A DNA stretch of 34,580 nucleotides from an uncultured Verrucomicrobiales bacterium (GCA_937891465.1 CALAHF010000223.1:1-34580); one strand, 5' to 3'. Positions 24,111 to 34,439 are shown, counted from the stretch's first letter. Notes: generated from the letters alone by a model not told the origin. Program-made: numbers and translations.

Positions 24111-25334
24111 ATGAATTTGAAACTGCTTGTCGTTGCTCTTTTCTCGATCATTCCCCTAACCTTTGCTCAGGCCGATGACTGGCTACAATGGCGTGGTCCC
24201 AACGGAAACGGCATGGCCGAAGATGGGCAAAACCCGCCCACCAAATTGGAAAAACCAAAGTGGTCGGTCGATCTCACAGGTCGCAGTCACGGCACACCAA
24301 TTGTCGCAAAAGGCCGGGTTTACCTCGCAGCAGCAGACGAAGAAAAACAAACGCAGTCCACGCTTTGTTTTGATCGGAAATCAGGAAAAGAAATTTGGAA
24401 AACAGTGGTTCACGAAGGCAGTTTTAAGCAGAAACTAAACAAAAAGGGAACTTGGGCATCGTCCTCACCCGCGACAGATGGAGAGCGAATTTTTGTGAAT
24501 TTTGTGAACAATAAATCAGCGTTTACGACAGCGCTCGACCTCAATGGAAAGCAGCTTTGGCAGACCAAAATTTGCGATTACAAAGTTCATCAAGCTTACG
24601 GATCTTCTCCGACGATTTACAAAAATCTCGTCATCGTTTCCGCCGACAACAAACTCGGCGGCGCGATTAGCGGACTCGATCGAAAAACCGGCGACGTCGT
24701 CTGGACCGTGAAACGCGAAAAAGAACCGAACTACCCTTCGCCGATTATTTTGAAAGCAGCTGGGAAAGATCAGCTCTTCATGACAGGCACAAAAAAAGTC
24801 ACCAGCATTGATCCTGCAACCGGAGCGATTAATTGGGAAATCGATGGAGCAACCACCGAGTGCGTCACGACAACAGTGACCGATGGAAAGCGAATTTACA
24901 GCTCAGGCGGTTACCCAAAAAATCACGTCGCGGCAATCGAAGCCGACGGCTCAGGAAAGATTTCGTGGGAAACCAAAGACCGAGTTTATGTGCCCTCAAT
25001 GCTGATCAAAGACGGCTTTCTTTTTGCGGTGATGGATAGCGGCGTCGCGATTTGCTGGAATGCCGAAACCGGCGACGAACAGTGGAAAGCTCGTCTAGGA
25101 GGAAACTTTAGCGCCTCGCCGATTCTGGTCGGCGAGAACATTTACGCCGCCAATGAATCCGGAACCGTATACGTCTTCAAAGCAAGCACGAGCGGCCTGG
25201 AGGTAATCTCCGAACAAAAAATCGGCGACGCCATTTTTGCATCGCCGGTCATTTGTGGCGGTCAGATTTTTCTGCGTGTTGCTGATTTTACAGGCGATAA
25301 GCGAAGCGAGCGTCTCGTTTGTTTTGGCGAATAA
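24111..25334 (+). CDS. Exported PQQ-like beta-propeller repeat protein
   Basis: The product has 407 residues from the ATG at 24111, which puts a signal peptide at the start (MNLKLLVVALFSIIPLTFAQ, cleavage after AQA). An upstream GTG overlaps the kinase remnant and breaks the signal peptide, so I reject it. The mature protein begins DDWLQWRGPNGNG, the classic opening of PVC PQQ-binding-like propellers. Repeats with a G-(L/V)-D-x-K-T-G-x-x-x-W pattern follow: CFDRKSGKEIWKT, GLDRKTGDVVWTV, SIDPATGAINWEI and CWNAETGDEQWKA. It resembles BamB in fold, but homologues in these bacteria are usually of unknown function. It is probably periplasmic. Confidence 0.85.
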   Translation: MNLKLLVVALFSIIPLTFAQADDWLQWRGPNGNGMAEDGQNPPTKLEKPKWSVDLTGRSHGTPIVAKGRVYLAAADEEKQTQSTLCFDRKSGKEIWKTVVHEGSFKQKLNKKGTWASSSPATDGERIFVNFVNNKSAFTTALDLNGKQLWQTKICDYKVHQAYGSSPTIYKNLVIVSADNKLGGAISGLDRKTGDVVWTVKREKEPNYPSPIILKAAGKDQLFMTGTKKVTSIDPATGAINWEIDGATTECVTTTVTDGKRIYSSGGYPKNHVAAIEADGSGKISWETKDRVYVPSMLIKDGFLFAVMDSGVAICWNAETGDEQWKARLGGNFSASPILVGENIYAANESGTVYVFKASTSGLEVISEQKIGDAIFASPVICGGQIFLRVADFTGDKRSERLVCFGE

Positions 25335-25423
25335 CGACCGTTCAACGATCCTCGGAAATCTCATCAGTCAGGGTTTACGTGAGGAAAAGGTCGCGTAATT
25401 TTGAGTAGAATTTTCTTCCTGAA

Positions 25424-25984
25424 ATGAATCTGAAAGACCTAAAAGCTCACCTAGCCGCATCACCCGAAAAACTCGTTCAATTGATCCTTCCCGGAGGATC
25501 AACAGTCCCGCAGCATTTCCACGTGACCGAGGTGGGGCAAGTTCAAAAGGACTTCATCGATTGCGGCGGCGAGGTTCGAAACTCCACCGTCTGCTTGATT
25601 CAAGCTTGGGTGGCGAACGACCTCGATCATCGAATCGAAACTGACAAGCTTCTCAAAATCCTCGAACTCGCTGACAAAGTCATTCCATCCGATAACATTC
25701 CCGTCGAATTCGAATACCAAGAGCGCGTCATTTCTCAATATCCGCTCAAAGCATCAGGTATCACCGACGACGGCGAAGCAGTCACCCTGACATTGGGCCT
25801 CAAATTCACCGATTGTCTTTCAAAAGACAAATGCGGTATCCCAGAAGATTATGTCGGCGAGCGTCAATCTGGAGAAGCAGCTACCGCACCTTGTTGCGGT
25901 CCGGGCGAAACGTGTGGGCCAGATTCAGGAGAAACCCGTGATTTTCAGGTGGCGCCAACTTCGTCTCCGATAAAATTCGGATAA
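25424..25984 (+). CDS. DUF6428 family protein with Cys-rich tail
   Basis: The 186-residue soluble protein contains PQHFHVTEVGQVQKDFIDCG, IQAWVANDLDHRIETDKLL and the TDCLSKDKCGI motif. I associate these with DUF6428, a family I recall near arsenic-resistance genes in Bacteroidota and related groups; no arsenic genes are visible here. The C-terminal ~45 residues add a Cys-rich segment APCCGPGETCGPDSG that could bind metal or metalloid. The function is unknown. It converges on the atp operon, with two palindromic elements between them. Confidence 0.75.
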   Translation: MNLKDLKAHLAASPEKLVQLILPGGSTVPQHFHVTEVGQVQKDFIDCGGEVRNSTVCLIQAWVANDLDHRIETDKLLKILELADKVIPSDNIPVEFEYQERVISQYPLKASGITDDGEAVTLTLGLKFTDCLSKDKCGIPEDYVGERQSGEAATAPCCGPGETCGPDSGETRDFQVAPTSSPIKFG

Positions 25985-26000
25985 TCACCAGAAGCCAATT

Positions 26001-26051
26001 TTACGAAGCAATAGGGTAGGTTCAACGAATCATCCCTGTCTGTTCGAAAAC
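26001..26051. repeat. Palindromic element copy 7
   Basis: The sequence runs TTACGAAGCAATAGGGTAGG, loop TTCAACGAATCA, then TCCCTGTCTGTTCGAAAAC. It is the more degenerate half of a tandem pair and sits 17 bp after the DUF6428 stop. Confidence 0.8.
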
Positions 26052-26054
26052 GGA

Positions 26055-26106
26055 TTTCGATCCAATAGGGTACGTTCGATGAACCTACCCTGTTGCTTCG
26101 TGAAAA
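26055..26106. repeat. Palindromic element copy 8
   Basis: The sequence runs TTTCGATCCAATAGGGTACG, loop TTCGATGAACC, then TACCCTGTTGCTTCGTGAAA. Inner arms AGGGTA and TACCCT pair exactly. It ends 6 bp from the atpC stop codon, so it lies in the 3' end of the atp operon transcript. Confidence 0.85.
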
Positions 26107-26111
26107 CCGAA

Positions 26112-26519
26112 TTACGAGCGCTTACCGCGACGGCGAGCAACTTCGAGCATCGCGATGGACTTCATCATGGATGCTTCAGCAGCGGCGCGTTCTTCGCTTC
26201 CGCCGTCTTCTTTTAATGCAGCTTGAGCACGCTCAAGCGCTTTCTCGACCGCATCTTCATCGATATCAGCTTCACCAACCGCAAGGTCAGTAAGAACGGA
26301 AACGTGATTCGGACCGACTTCAACAATCCCGTCGCCAACGGCAACGGCACGTTCTTCGCCGTCTTTGGTGTAACGCAACTCACCAGGCTTTAGCGCACTG
26401 ATGAGTGGTGCGTGGTTTACCATCAAACCCATTTCACCCTCACTCCCAGGGATCACGATGGTACCGTCAACATCATCGCCAAATGTTTTGCCTTCGGGAG
26501 TAACGATTTCGAGTCTCAT
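26112..26519 (-). CDS. atpC: F1F0 ATP synthase subunit epsilon
   Basis: The 135-residue product matches the central-stalk epsilon subunit. The beta-sandwich opens MRLEIVTPEGKTFGDDVDG and includes PGSEGEMGLMVNHAPLISAL and GDGIVEVGPNHVSVLTDLA. A C-terminal two-helix region has EKALERAQAALKEDGG, then AAAEASMMKSIAMLEVARRR. The subunit links rotation to catalysis and can inhibit ATP hydrolysis. It is the last gene of the operon, 31 bp after atpD. Confidence 0.95.
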   Translation of the reverse strand: MRLEIVTPEGKTFGDDVDGTIVIPGSEGEMGLMVNHAPLISALKPGELRYTKDGEERAVAVGDGIVEVGPNHVSVLTDLAVGEADIDEDAVEKALERAQAALKEDGGSEERAAAEASMMKSIAMLEVARRRGKRS

Positions 26520-26550
26520 CGGGAAATAGGATTTTTCAGCAAACTATAAA

Positions 26551-27993
<1,443 letters not shown>

Positions 27994-28035
27994 TTAACTT
28001 CTTAAAATTCTAAACGAAACACTTGAAAATCAGCC

Positions 28036-28941
28036 TCACTCGAGCGCCTTCATGGCTGTCGTAATCTCAAGCAACTCGGCCGTAATCGCAGCCTGACGTT
28101 GCTTATTGTAGTCCAGCGTCAAATCTTTGATCATCTCGTTAGCATTGTCCGTCGCGGCTTTCATCGCCACCATTCGTGCGGAATGCTCAGATGCCCGGTT
28201 CTCGAGAATCATCTGAAAAACCTGATTTCCAACATACTGAGGAACCACGGTATCGAGAACCTTCTCAGGGCTTGGCTCAAAAATATAGCCACTGCCACCT
28301 GATTCAGGATGCTCGCCGTCGATATCTATCGCATCAGACTCGTTGCTCATCCCGACAAAACTCTTGTCGCGTCCCAAATCGATTGGGCGAATCGGAAGCA
28401 ATGTCTCGATCATCGCATCTTGCTTGATCGTATTCACAAAATTGGTAAACGCCACTTTTACAACGTCATATTTACCCGTCAAAAATTGCTCCATGAGGTA
28501 TTTGGAAACGACTTTTGTTTCAGCAAACCCAGCAGGGTCTTTCATTGGGAAATCGGCAACCAAATTGCGATTCGAACGAGAGAGCGACTGCCGCCCCTTG
28601 TTACCGATTGTAACAAAATCAGCATCCGGCCCTACTTCGTCAGCCACCATCCGCAACACGTTCGTGTTCAATGGACCGCAAAGCCCTTTGTCAGTTGAGA
28701 TAACCAGCACCAACTCGCGGTCACCTTGACGATCTTCCAGCAAAGGATGCTGATCTTCATCAGTCTGCTCCTTCAAATTAACCAACACCTTATTCAAAAG
28801 GTCCGCGTAGGAACGGCCAGATGTCGCCTGCTCCTGAGCCTTCTTCATCCGCGAAGCTGCAACCAACTGCATCGCCCGGGTAATTTGGGCGGTGTTTTTG
28901 ACCGACTTAATACGTCGGCGGATGTCGCGAAGGTTGGCCAT
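28036..28941 (-). CDS. atpG: F1F0 ATP synthase subunit gamma
   Basis: The 301-residue rotor-shaft subunit begins MANLRDIRRRIKSVKNTAQI and ends LTLDYNKQRQAAITAELLEI-type, both conserved coiled-coil ends. The central region LVLVISTDKGLCGPLNTNVL is the Rossmann-like part. A modest Asp/Gly-rich stretch (DAIDIDGEHPESGGSGYIFE) near residue 200 is longer than in short gamma subunits. A fragment of the palindromic element lies between this gene and atpA. Confidence 0.97.
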   Translation of the reverse strand: MANLRDIRRRIKSVKNTAQITRAMQLVAASRMKKAQEQATSGRSYADLLNKVLVNLKEQTDEDQHPLLEDRQGDRELVLVISTDKGLCGPLNTNVLRMVADEVGPDADFVTIGNKGRQSLSRSNRNLVADFPMKDPAGFAETKVVSKYLMEQFLTGKYDVVKVAFTNFVNTIKQDAMIETLLPIRPIDLGRDKSFVGMSNESDAIDIDGEHPESGGSGYIFEPSPEKVLDTVVPQYVGNQVFQMILENRASEHSARMVAMKAATDNANEMIKDLTLDYNKQRQAAITAELLEITTAMKALE

Positions 28942-28965
28942 TTGGAAAGATTCAGGGTTCTTGGT

Positions 28966-29003
28966 CAGGGGCTGTTCGATGAACGAACCCTACAAATTCG
29001 TTT
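28966..29003. repeat. Palindromic element copy 9 (core only), inside the atp operon
   Basis: AGGGGCTGTTCGATGAACGA then ACCCT keeps the inner stem and loop of the family, followed by ATTCGTTTTA. The left outer arm is not recognisable. It fills most of the 61-bp gap between the atpA stop and the atpG start. Confidence 0.65.
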
Positions 29004-30538
29004 TAGCCTTTGTAGCTTGATTTGAAGTCTTCGAACGCTTGCTCAAGACCCTCTTTAACGCTGTCAGTAAGAGCTTTCTCGTCACGAATCAGCGTAAGAA
29101 GATCGTCTTTACGAGTTTCGAGATACTCCTGAAGTTTCTTCTGGAAATCTTTCACTTTATCAACATCAACAGAGTCGAACTTTCCGTTCTGAATTCCCCA
29201 GAGGACACACACTTCCATTTCAGTGGTAAGCGGGGTGTACTGCTGCTGCTTGAAAAGCTCAACAATACGCTCACCACGTGAGATCAGCGCTTTCGTCTTG
29301 GCATCGAGATCGGAACCAAACTGAGCAAAGGCCTGCATTTCGCGGAACTGAGCGAGGTCGAGCTTAATCGATCCTGACACCTTCTTAACCGCTTTGGTCT
29401 GCGCGGCAGATCCAACACGAGAAACTGAGAGACCAACTGAAATCGCCGGGCGAATCCCCTGATAGAACAAATCCGTCTCAAGGTAAATCTGACCATCCGT
29501 AATCGAAATCACGTTCGTTGGAATGTATGCCGAAACATCACCGGCCTGAGTCTCAATGATCGGAAGCGCCGTCAATGAACCGCCGCCATTTTCCTCAGAA
29601 AGACGAGCCGAACGCTCAAGAAGACGTGAGTGAAGGTAGAAAACGTCACCAGGATATGCCTCACGACCTGATGGACGACGTAGAACGAGAGAAACCTCAC
29701 GATAAGCAACCGCGTGCTTGGAAAGGTCATCAAAAACGATGAGCGCATCCTCACCTTTATCCATGAAATACTCACCCATCGACGCACCTGAATATGGAGC
29801 CAGATACTGACTCGTCGCAGGGTCAGAAGCCGAAGCAACGACCACCGTGGTATATTCCATCGCACCAGCGTCTTCCAAAACCTGAATGGTCCGCGCCACA
29901 TTTGCCAACTTCTGGCCAATCGCAACGTAGATGCAGTAAACAGGCTTGTGATCTTTCAAAGTGCCTTCTGCAGCAGCCTTGTTTTGTTTCGCCTGGGAAA
30001 TAATCGTATCGATCGCAACGGTCGTTTTACCAGTCGAACGGTCACCAATAATCAACTCACGCTGACCACGACCAACTGGAATCATCGCATCGATCGGAAG
30101 AATCCCGGTCTGAATTGGAACACCCACTGACTGACGAGGAATGATACCAGGAGCAATTTTCTCAACTGGATACGATTGCGAAGTTTTGATTTCACCTTTG
30201 CCGTCGATTGGCTGACCGAGCGCATCAACAACACGTCCAAGCATCTCTTCGCCAACAGGCACCTGGAGCAGCTTGCCTGTAGTCTTGACTTCGTCACCCT
30301 CTTTAATAAGGCGGCCGTCACCAAGAAGAATACAACCGACTTCGGTCTCCTCGAGGTTCAAAGCGAGACCGTAAACTCCACCGGGGAATTCAACCATCTC
30401 ATTGAGCATCACATCACTGAGACCCTCAACTTTGGCGACACCGTCACCAGTTTCACGGACTACGCCGACATTAGATTTCGAAACCGACGTCTTCAACGAC
30501 GCGATTTCGGATTCCAGTTCCTGAAGGATATTGCTCAT
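29003..30538 (-). CDS. atpA: F1F0 ATP synthase subunit alpha
   Basis: The 511-residue non-catalytic nucleotide-binding subunit has the P-loop GDRSTGKT at 165-172, where most homologues have GDRQTGKT. Other signatures are [60 protein letters not shown] and [17 protein letters not shown]. The length is standard. It follows atpH by 38 bp. Confidence 0.98.
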   Translation of the reverse strand: MSNILQELESEIASLKTSVSKSNVGVVRETGDGVAKVEGLSDVMLNEMVEFPGGVYGLALNLEETEVGCILLGDGRLIKEGDEVKTTGKLLQVPVGEEMLGRVVDALGQPIDGKGEIKTSQSYPVEKIAPGIIPRQSVGVPIQTGILPIDAMIPVGRGQRELIIGDRSTGKTTVAIDTIISQAKQNKAAAEGTLKDHKPVYCIYVAIGQKLANVARTIQVLEDAGAMEYTTVVVASASDPATSQYLAPYSGASMGEYFMDKGEDALIVFDDLSKHAVAYREVSLVLRRPSGREAYPGDVFYLHSRLLERSARLSEENGGGSLTALPIIETQAGDVSAYIPTNVISITDGQIYLETDLFYQGIRPAISVGLSVSRVGSAAQTKAVKKVSGSIKLDLAQFREMQAFAQFGSDLDAKTKALISRGERIVELFKQQQYTPLTTEMEVCVLWGIQNGKFDSVDVDKVKDFQKKLQEYLETRKDDLLTLIRDEKALTDSVKEGLEQAFEDFKSSYKG

Positions 30539-30576
30539 GTTCTTTTTGAGTAGGAAATTGGGAAGGTAAAAAGGAT

Positions 30577-30975
30577 TTACTTAAATTTTGCTTCGAGACG
30601 TGCGAGACGATCGCGGACACTGCCGTCCCAAACATCGGAACCGACTTTAATACGCATCCCACCGAGCAACTCGGGGTTTACGCGAAATTCTGAGGTGAGC
30701 TGCGTTCCGTATTTGCTCTGCAAATCGGCTAGCACTTTACTCTGCATTGCCAAATCAAGATCGGCAGCGCTTTCAATGATTGCGTGGTTTTTACCAAGCT
30801 CAAGACGGACAAGACGCCAGAAAGCATCCACCACCCCGAGATAACCACGCGGTTTCTTTTCAGCCAGCGTCGAAACGATCTTGCGCGCAACGGTAGCATC
30901 GACACCCCCATCAGGAGTGACCGCCGCTTCGAGTAATTTTCGAGCAGTGCGTTGAGCGTCTTTGCTGGCTTTCAT
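30577..30975 (-). CDS. atpH: F1F0 ATP synthase subunit delta, short form
   Basis: The 132-residue product occupies the delta position between b and alpha. Its C-terminal half keeps the family pattern ([20 protein letters not shown], then [20 protein letters not shown]). Typical delta subunits have ~175-185 residues, so about 45 residues of the N-terminal helical bundle that grips alpha are absent. No earlier in-frame start is available because atpF ends 42 bp upstream. It should still connect F1 to the b-subunit stalk. Confidence 0.9.
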   Translation of the reverse strand: MKASKDAQRTARKLLEAAVTPDGGVDATVARKIVSTLAEKKPRGYLGVVDAFWRLVRLELGKNHAIIESAADLDLAMQSKVLADLQSKYGTQLTSEFRVNPELLGGMRIKVGSDVWDGSVRDRLARLEAKFK

Positions 30976-31017
30976 TTAAAATTCTGTTTCTTAAAACAAT
31001 TCAAAAGAAGGATTGAG

Positions 31018-31551
31018 TTAAAGCGCCACCTGGCCGGCTGTTTCCTCATTAATCCGGGACTGATCCTTATCATCAAGAACCTTGCCCGTAACCTTAGAAG
31101 TGGTATCGATGACCATCCGGCCAAAATCGCGCTTCAGATCGGACAACACTCGGTCGTGCTCCAACTTTGCTGCTTCAGCCGCATTTTCGCGAATCTTCTG
31201 AGCATCAGCGATCGCCTTTTGCGTTTCTTTTTCGCCGATCACACCCGCACTTTCACGAGCCTCCGCAATCAACCGCTCGGCATCACCATCGGCCTCATCG
31301 AGCATTTCCTGAACTTTCGTTTCAGCATTGGCAAGCTCACTTTCGATCTTCTTCAAATTATTTTCACCCTCCTCGATACGCTTCCGGCGATCCTCGAGCA
31401 TCCCCATAACCGGACCGAAGGCATACTTATTCAGGATCACAAAAACGATCAGAATAATGATGACCTGCGCCAAAAATGGCCCCCACTGAACGCCAAATGA
31501 TTCGGCAATTGAAGTGAGAATATTCTCCTGGGAAGCGTCGGGTTTTTCCAT
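31018..31551 (-). CDS. atpF: F1F0 ATP synthase subunit b
   Basis: The 177-residue peripheral-stalk subunit has a short N-terminus, one membrane helix at about 24-42 (FLAQVIIILIVFVILNKYAF), the FGPVMGMLEDRRKRIEEG segment typical of subunit b, and a long charged helix to the end. It dimerises to hold F1 against rotation. The gene lies between atpE (100 bp upstream) and atpH. Confidence 0.95.
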   Translation of the reverse strand: MEKPDASQENILTSIAESFGVQWGPFLAQVIIILIVFVILNKYAFGPVMGMLEDRRKRIEEGENNLKKIESELANAETKVQEMLDEADGDAERLIAEARESAGVIGEKETQKAIADAQKIRENAAEAAKLEHDRVLSDLKRDFGRMVIDTTSKVTGKVLDDKDQSRINEETAGQVAL

Positions 31552-31651
31552 ATCTCTGAAAAGGTTGGCTGGGAATAGATGAGTAACAAATTACAACCAG
31601 TAGGGATGCGGGCGATTTTGCATAAAGCAACTTCGCCCGCCCCACAAAGGA

Positions 31652-31894
31652 TTAGCCTTTGAAAGCCATCACAAGACCGTAAATCGCGATTGCCTCAGCG
31701 AGCGCCATTCCGATAATCGCGATGGTAAGGATGTTACCAAACGCGGTAGGGTTACGCCCCACAGCACTGGCAGCAGCCATTCCAGTCAGTCCAACACCAA
31801 TTCCTGCACCAGCACCGGCAACACCGAGTGCGAAGTTACCGTTAAACACGGTATCAGCGAGGATTGGCATGATATCAGCAAGGATAGTCATCAT
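31652..31894 (-). CDS. atpE: F1F0 ATP synthase subunit c
   Basis: The 80-residue proteolipid has two helices joined by the polar loop GRNP (47-50). The first helix carries the Gly-rich AGAGAGIGVGLTG packing motif. The second carries the ion-binding Glu at residue 67 in IGMALAEAIAIYGL. The residue after Glu is Ala rather than Ser or Thr and no Gln is at the usual first-helix position, so the ring is predicted to carry H+ and not Na+. The first ~15 residues extend ahead of the helix; starts at residue 2 or 9 are also possible. Confidence 0.96.
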   Translation of the reverse strand: MMTILADIMPILADTVFNGNFALGVAGAGAGIGVGLTGMAAASAVGRNPTAFGNILTIAIIGMALAEAIAIYGLVMAFKG

Positions 31895-31988
31895 ATTAGT
31901 ATTCTTTCTTTTGTTGTTGTTGTTTCTCTCAACCGCCGCCCACTCACTACGGATGGTCCCGACGGATAAATTAGTTTCGTCTATTCAA

Positions 31989-32969
31989 TCAGTGAGCCTC
32001 TTCGTCGTGCGCAGTTGATAGTTGAATAAACACAGCGCACAAGAGCGCAAAAACGGTTGCCTGAAGAAGCCCCACGAGGATCTCCATAAAGTAAAACGGC
32101 AGCGGAAGCGCGACACTCATAACAAACGAGGCCACTTTCCCAAGTCCAAACGTTGCGCCTAAACCACCCATCGTGTGAAGCAGGGTTTCACCAGCATAAA
32201 TATTACCGAACAGTCGGAGTGACAACGATACCGGACGCGCCACGATCGAAATAATCTCGATCAGGCCAACGAAGATGAAAATAGGAGTCAGCGCGTATTT
32301 CAGAAAACCTTCCAAACCACCTTTCGGGCCGAATGTGTGGACAATAAACCCCCAAACACCCACTTCTCTGACCGTGAGCCACATCCAAACAATCATAAAG
32401 ACGCAGGCCAAACCCAACGTGAAATTCAAGTCTGCCGTCGGCGGACGTAAGATCGGAGTGAAGTGAGCACCGTGATGTTCCTTGGCGGCGTGATCATCAT
32501 GATTTACCTCCACACCAGGAGCCGCGGCATCGTGAACAACTTCTTCAGCTTTTGTCTCACCGCTGTGATCAGGAACAGCAATCGTTAAAGGACCCTGTCT
32601 GTCGCCAAAACCAATCGTTCCAACCCCGGGAATCAAACCCGCGTAGTTTGAAGCCAACACAAAGATGAAAATCGTCGCAAGAAGCGGGAACGCTTTCGGA
32701 GCCACTTTCTTTCCAACAATATTTTCCACCTGATTATAAAGAAATTCGACAACCAGCTCTACAAAGTTTTGCTTCTTCCCCGGCACCATTTCCATCCGCT
32801 TCGTGGCCATCCGAGTGAAAAGCAACACAGCTACCAGAACCAAAATGGCAACAAAAAGCGAGTTCGTAAACCAACCGAGCCCAGGGATCTGGTCCGGTGC
32901 AATGCTCCCAGCTGCAAGAACAGCTGAGTTGGCATGAATTAGGCTTATTGGTATTGAAAAATCCATCAA
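31989..32969 (-). CDS. atpB: F1F0 ATP synthase subunit a with His-rich loop
   Basis: The 326-residue subunit a has the family motifs NYAGLIPG (108-115), PPTADLNFTL (176-185), the essential Arg at R252 in SLSLRLFGN, and a C-terminal LLQATVFALLCAVFIQLSTA helix. Between GLIPG and PPTADLN, a segment of about 50 residues (123-172) replaces the shorter usual loop. It contains seven histidines and many acidic residues (VVHDAAAP, NHDDHAAKEHHGAHF). By the E. coli topology this loop faces the periplasm, next to the proton entry path. It is the first gene of the operon; no atpI is visible upstream. Confidence 0.95.
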   Translation of the reverse strand: MMDFSIPISLIHANSAVLAAGSIAPDQIPGLGWFTNSLFVAILVLVAVLLFTRMATKRMEMVPGKKQNFVELVVEFLYNQVENIVGKKVAPKAFPLLATIFIFVLASNYAGLIPGVGTIGFGDRQGPLTIAVPDHSGETKAEEVVHDAAAPGVEVNHDDHAAKEHHGAHFTPILRPPTADLNFTLGLACVFMIVWMWLTVREVGVWGFIVHTFGPKGGLEGFLKYALTPIFIFVGLIEIISIVARPVSLSLRLFGNIYAGETLLHTMGGLGATFGLGKVASFVMSVALPLPFYFMEILVGLLQATVFALLCAVFIQLSTAHDEEAH

Positions 32970-33091
32970 TAGTGAACGTTGGAAAACGCAATTGAAGATC
33001 AGATAAACGACAGAGGGTGAACGTCGAAGTCCAATTCTTCGTCATGGATTTAGTTCGCCTTTAAAAGAGGTGCAACCGAATTTATGAAAAG

Positions 33092-33111
33092 TTTGTGAAA
33101 AAATTCACAAA
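33092..33111. promoter_or_regulatory. Perfect inverted repeat upstream of atpB
   Basis: TTTGTGAA and TTCACAAA flank AAAA, a 20-bp structure about 120 bp ahead of atpB. On the minus strand TTGTGA followed after 18 bp by CATAAA gives a weak sigma-70-like promoter, so this may be an operator for the atp genes. It is only a candidate. Confidence 0.35.
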
Positions 33112-33220
33112 GTCCCTTTTCTAGGTCGAATTCAGCAGCAAAAATGTCTCCACCTGCAATTACGCCGCTGACTTTCAACGAGACGCGCTTTTTCTCTCGG
33201 CAGAAAAAGAAATCTGCGCC

Positions 33221-33270
33221 TCAACGAACCAACAGGGTCTGTTCGACGAAGATACCCTATACGTTCGAAA
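33221..33270. repeat. Palindromic element copy 10
   Basis: The sequence runs TCAACGAACCAACAGGGTC, loop TGTTCGACGAAGA, then TACCCTATACGTTCGAAA. The arms CGAAC / GTTCG and AGGGT / ACCCT pair. Confidence 0.85.
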
Positions 33271-33375
33271 TGGCTTCACGAAGCAACGGCAAAATATGAC
33301 CGGCGATACCGCCTGCCAAAACCCCACCAAACCGCGACAACGCTTATGCTGAAGTTCGGCAAGTTAACCCTGACG

Positions 33376-33422
33376 CGATTTGGCAGGGTTCGTTCGTTGA
33401 ATCAATCGGGTTGGATCGAAAA
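33376..33422. repeat. Palindromic element copy 11
   Basis: The sequence runs CGATTTGGCAGGGTTCG, loop TTCGTTGAATCAA, then TCGGGTTGGATCGAAAA. The right arm GGGTTGGATCGAAA matches copy 2 closely. It ends 8 bp from the stop codon of the Gfo/Idh/MocA gene. Confidence 0.75.
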
Positions 33423-33430
33423 ACTGGGCG

Positions 33431-34423
33431 TCACCCAATTTTCACAGCCTCCCCTGTCCGCGCTGATTCCTCTGCTGCCAAGCACGCGCGAACGGCTTCG
33501 CGACTTTCTTCGGGAGAAATGATTGCTGGAGTTTGCTTCGTCTCGACACAGTTGGTGAAATACGCCAACTCATCTCGCAACGCCCCACTCAGCCGACCGT
33601 GAATCTCCGGCCAGTAAGTTGTGTCGGGACATGTCGAACCGTCTTTGTCGACAATCATCAAATTCGGATGGGTGTCGTGAATCGAGATACTTCCCTCGGT
33701 CCCGATAATTTCGAGTCGCTCATCGATTTGAAACGGCGTCGTATCCGGCAAACACCAGACAGCCTCCAAAATACAACTCGCTCCGTTTTCCAACCGGTAC
33801 ATCACTTGCCCGAGATCTGGATTGGCATATTCCCTCACTTGAACGGTCTGAGCGTAGGCAGAAATCGCGCGGCTTTCCGAAAACCAAAACATCAGATCGG
33901 TGTCGTGAACGCCATCCCCAATGATCGGTCCGATTTTATCGAGCACGCTCGCCCCTACCCAGCTGGGTAAATTCCGCCGCGCATACATCGAAACGATCTT
34001 GCCGATTTTTCCATCCGCGATCGCCTGCTTTGCCGCCGCGTATCGTGGATTGAACCGGCAGATGTGACCCGTCATAAAATACGCGTCCGACTTTTTCGTC
34101 GCCGCGACAATCGCATCGCAATCCTCCAGCGTTGAAGCCATCGGCTTTTCGAGAAAGACATGTTTTCCAGCTTCCAAAGCCGCAATCACCGGCTCGCGGT
34201 GCTGATCCCACATCGTGACGATGCTCACCGATTCCAATTCCGGATCGGCCAGCATTTCGTGATAATCCGTATATCGTTTTTCAACGCCAAACCGATCGCC
34301 GACTTCATTGAGCCGACTTTCTGTTCGCGTGCAAATCGAATGGATATCCACATTTGGAATCGCTGAGAGCGCTTCCGCATGTTTTTCACCAAACCAACCG
34401 AGGCCAATAATTCCGTGTTTCAT
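33431..34423 (-). CDS. Gfo/Idh/MocA family oxidoreductase
   Basis: The 330-residue product is an NAD(P)-dependent sugar or cyclitol oxidoreductase by family. The Rossmann motif GIIGLGWFGEKH starts at residue 4. The catalytic-lysine motif reads HVFLEKPMAST (about 88-98), followed by TGHICRFNPRY and the GDGVHDTDLMFWF motif with the family's conserved His and Asp. No signal peptide is present. No sugar-pathway genes are adjacent, so the substrate is unknown. Confidence 0.9.
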   Translation of the reverse strand: MKHGIIGLGWFGEKHAEALSAIPNVDIHSICTRTESRLNEVGDRFGVEKRYTDYHEMLADPELESVSIVTMWDQHREPVIAALEAGKHVFLEKPMASTLEDCDAIVAATKKSDAYFMTGHICRFNPRYAAAKQAIADGKIGKIVSMYARRNLPSWVGASVLDKIGPIIGDGVHDTDLMFWFSESRAISAYAQTVQVREYANPDLGQVMYRLENGASCILEAVWCLPDTTPFQIDERLEIIGTEGSISIHDTHPNLMIVDKDGSTCPDTTYWPEIHGRLSGALRDELAYFTNCVETKQTPAIISPEESREAVRACLAAEESARTGEAVKIG

Positions 34424-34439
34424 GATTTTTAAAAAAGGA

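Larger units (their letters stand above)
32970..33430. other. Upstream region of the atp operon with palindromic structures
   Basis: This 461-bp spacer contains two palindromic elements (listed separately) and should hold the atp operon promoter. No gene, including atpI, is recognisable in it. Confidence 0.5.
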
